DNA of 40,982 bases, taken from contig NZ_KQ948795.1 in NCBI RefSeq assembly GCF_001514205.1, forward strand, positions 1 to 40,982. The letters run 5' to 3'. Below are positions 40,492 to 40,982 of the stretch, one piece after another. The DNA is from Streptomyces griseoruber (lineage in GTDB: Bacteria > Actinomycetota > Actinomycetes > Streptomycetales > Streptomycetaceae). Under the pieces are notes generated by a model, which saw nothing but the letters and a program-made list of their open reading frames with translations, was not told where the DNA came from and did not search any database. Each line of letters begins with the position of its first letter. Position 1 is the stretch's first letter. The position numbers were made by a program, and so were the translations under genes.

Positions 40492-40508
40492 CATCCACAC
40501 CGTGGATG
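40492..40508. promoter_or_regulatory. Putative LysR operator (site 2) between lysR and the FAH-family gene
   Basis: CATCCA-CACCG-TGGATG lies in the divergent gap, 20 bases from the LysR start and 79 bases from the rightward ATG. It has the same 6-5-6 layout and the same arms as site 1 and fits T-N11-A. An extra half-like ATCCAC follows at 40515-40520. Confidence 0.65.
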
Positions 40509-40586
40509 AGGCAGATCCACAGGATTGATTTCCGTGATTTGCCGATCGAGGTCAGAGTAGACCGCACCCCAGCAGGAGGAAATCTC

Positions 40587-40982
40587 ATGGCAACGCTCGC
40601 GCAACCTGCCGGCCCATTCGCGCTCGGCACGTTCTCCGTCCGGGAAGCCCGGGAGGAAGCCCCGGCCGGGCAGACCTTCCCCGGCCTCCTGGCCGAGGGA
40701 CGGGTGCTGGACCTGAGCCGGGCACTCGGCTTCGCGCCGGCCGGACTGCGCGCCGTGGTGGAGCGCTGGGAGGAGACCCTCCCGGTCCTGCGCGCCCTCA
40801 CGGACGACGACACCCTGGACTGGCGCCCCCTGGAGGGCCTGCGGGTGCACGCCCCGCTGGAGCCCCGGCAGATCTTCCAGTCCGGCGCCAACTACCGCCA
40901 GCACGTGATCGACCTGGAGGTCGCCCACCGCTCCCCCGACGACCCGCGCACGGTGGAGGAGGCCCGCGCCGAGATCGCCGCA
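40587..40982 (+). CDS. Fumarylacetoacetate hydrolase-family protein, 3' end missing
   Basis: The frame opens at ATG 40587, six bases after AGGAGGA, and runs off the right edge after 132 codons. The N-terminal domain (LLAEGRVLDLSRAL) and the motif QIFQSGANYRQHVIDL, with its active-site His, are characteristic of FAH-type C-C hydrolases and 2-keto-4-pentenoate hydratase relatives. These cleave or hydrate products of aromatic-ring breakdown using a Mg ion, but the metal ligands lie beyond the window. Divergent from the LysR gene with a shared operator, so probably a catabolic target of that regulator rather than part of pactamycin synthesis. Confidence 0.8.
   Translation, partial: MATLAQPAGPFALGTFSVREAREEAPAGQTFPGLLAEGRVLDLSRALGFAPAGLRAVVERWEETLPVLRALTDDDTLDWRPLEGLRVHAPLEPRQIFQSGANYRQHVIDLEVAHRSPDDPRTVEEARAEIAA

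Noticed and set aside
1..40982. tRNA, rRNA, CRISPR arrays, insertion sequences or integrase genes
   Set aside because: Looked for on both strands; no cloverleaf, regular spacer array, transposase or integrase motif was seen.

Overview
The window is high-GC actinobacterial DNA, almost certainly Streptomyces: strong GC bias in third codon positions, frequent GTG/TTG starts, GGAGG-type ribosome binding sites, and ATGA/GTGA stop-start overlaps. By gene content and order, about 9.1-37.4 kb matches the pactamycin biosynthetic gene cluster of Streptomyces pactum (ptm names; also called pct). Read from right to left, the genes fit ptmA, B, C, D, E, F, G, H, I, J, K, L, M, N, then a hydrolase (probably ptmO), Q, R, S, T. 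The names and pathway roles are recalled from the literature and were not checked by a database search here. The host is therefore S. pactum or another pactamycin producer.

Layout. 0-9.1 kb is ordinary chromosome: a Rieske ferredoxin, a secreted lamin-tail-domain protein, a secreted GH5 endoglucanase with a PQQ-type sugar dehydrogenase, a cellulose-synthase-like GT2, an APC transporter, the GTPase RsgA and a histidine phosphatase. At 9.1-19.9 kb are an SDR on the minus strand and then a rightward, translationally coupled run ptmT-S-R-Q-hydrolase. At 19.9-29.2 kb a leftward run holds ptmH-I-J-K-L-M-N, reading from the ptmH promoter. At 29.65-31.8 kb are ptmG-F-E (rightward), at 32.1-34.3 kb ptmC-D (leftward), and at 34.5-37.4 kb ptmB-A (rightward). 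At 37.4-41 kb are a glutathione peroxidase, an MFS exporter, a LysR regulator and a truncated fumarylacetoacetate-hydrolase-family gene.

How the genes fit together (family knowledge plus inference). PtmT makes 3-aminobenzoate, PtmS activates it onto the carrier protein PtmI, and PtmK extends it. PtmJ attaches an N-acetylglucosamine unit and PtmG deacetylates it. PtmN (oxidoreductase) and PtmA (aminotransferase) add a further amino group, and the radical SAM enzyme PtmC is the candidate for cyclopentane formation. Three cobalamin-type radical SAM enzymes (PtmH, L, M) supply C-methyl groups or related chemistry. PtmB and PtmD build the dimethylurea. PtmQ makes 6-methylsalicylate and PtmR transfers it. 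PtmF (winged helix) and PtmE (P-loop NTPase) are the pathway regulators.

The cluster is therefore a known system. The least explained features are patchwork gene conversion between the tandem radical SAM genes ptmL and ptmM; a nine-unit 21-bp tandem repeat between ptmE and ptmD; a probable leaderless promoter for ptmC with a PhoP-like heptamer in its spacer; a matched pair of LysR operators on the right flank; and altered catalytic or attachment motifs in PtmR, PtmI and the hydrolase.
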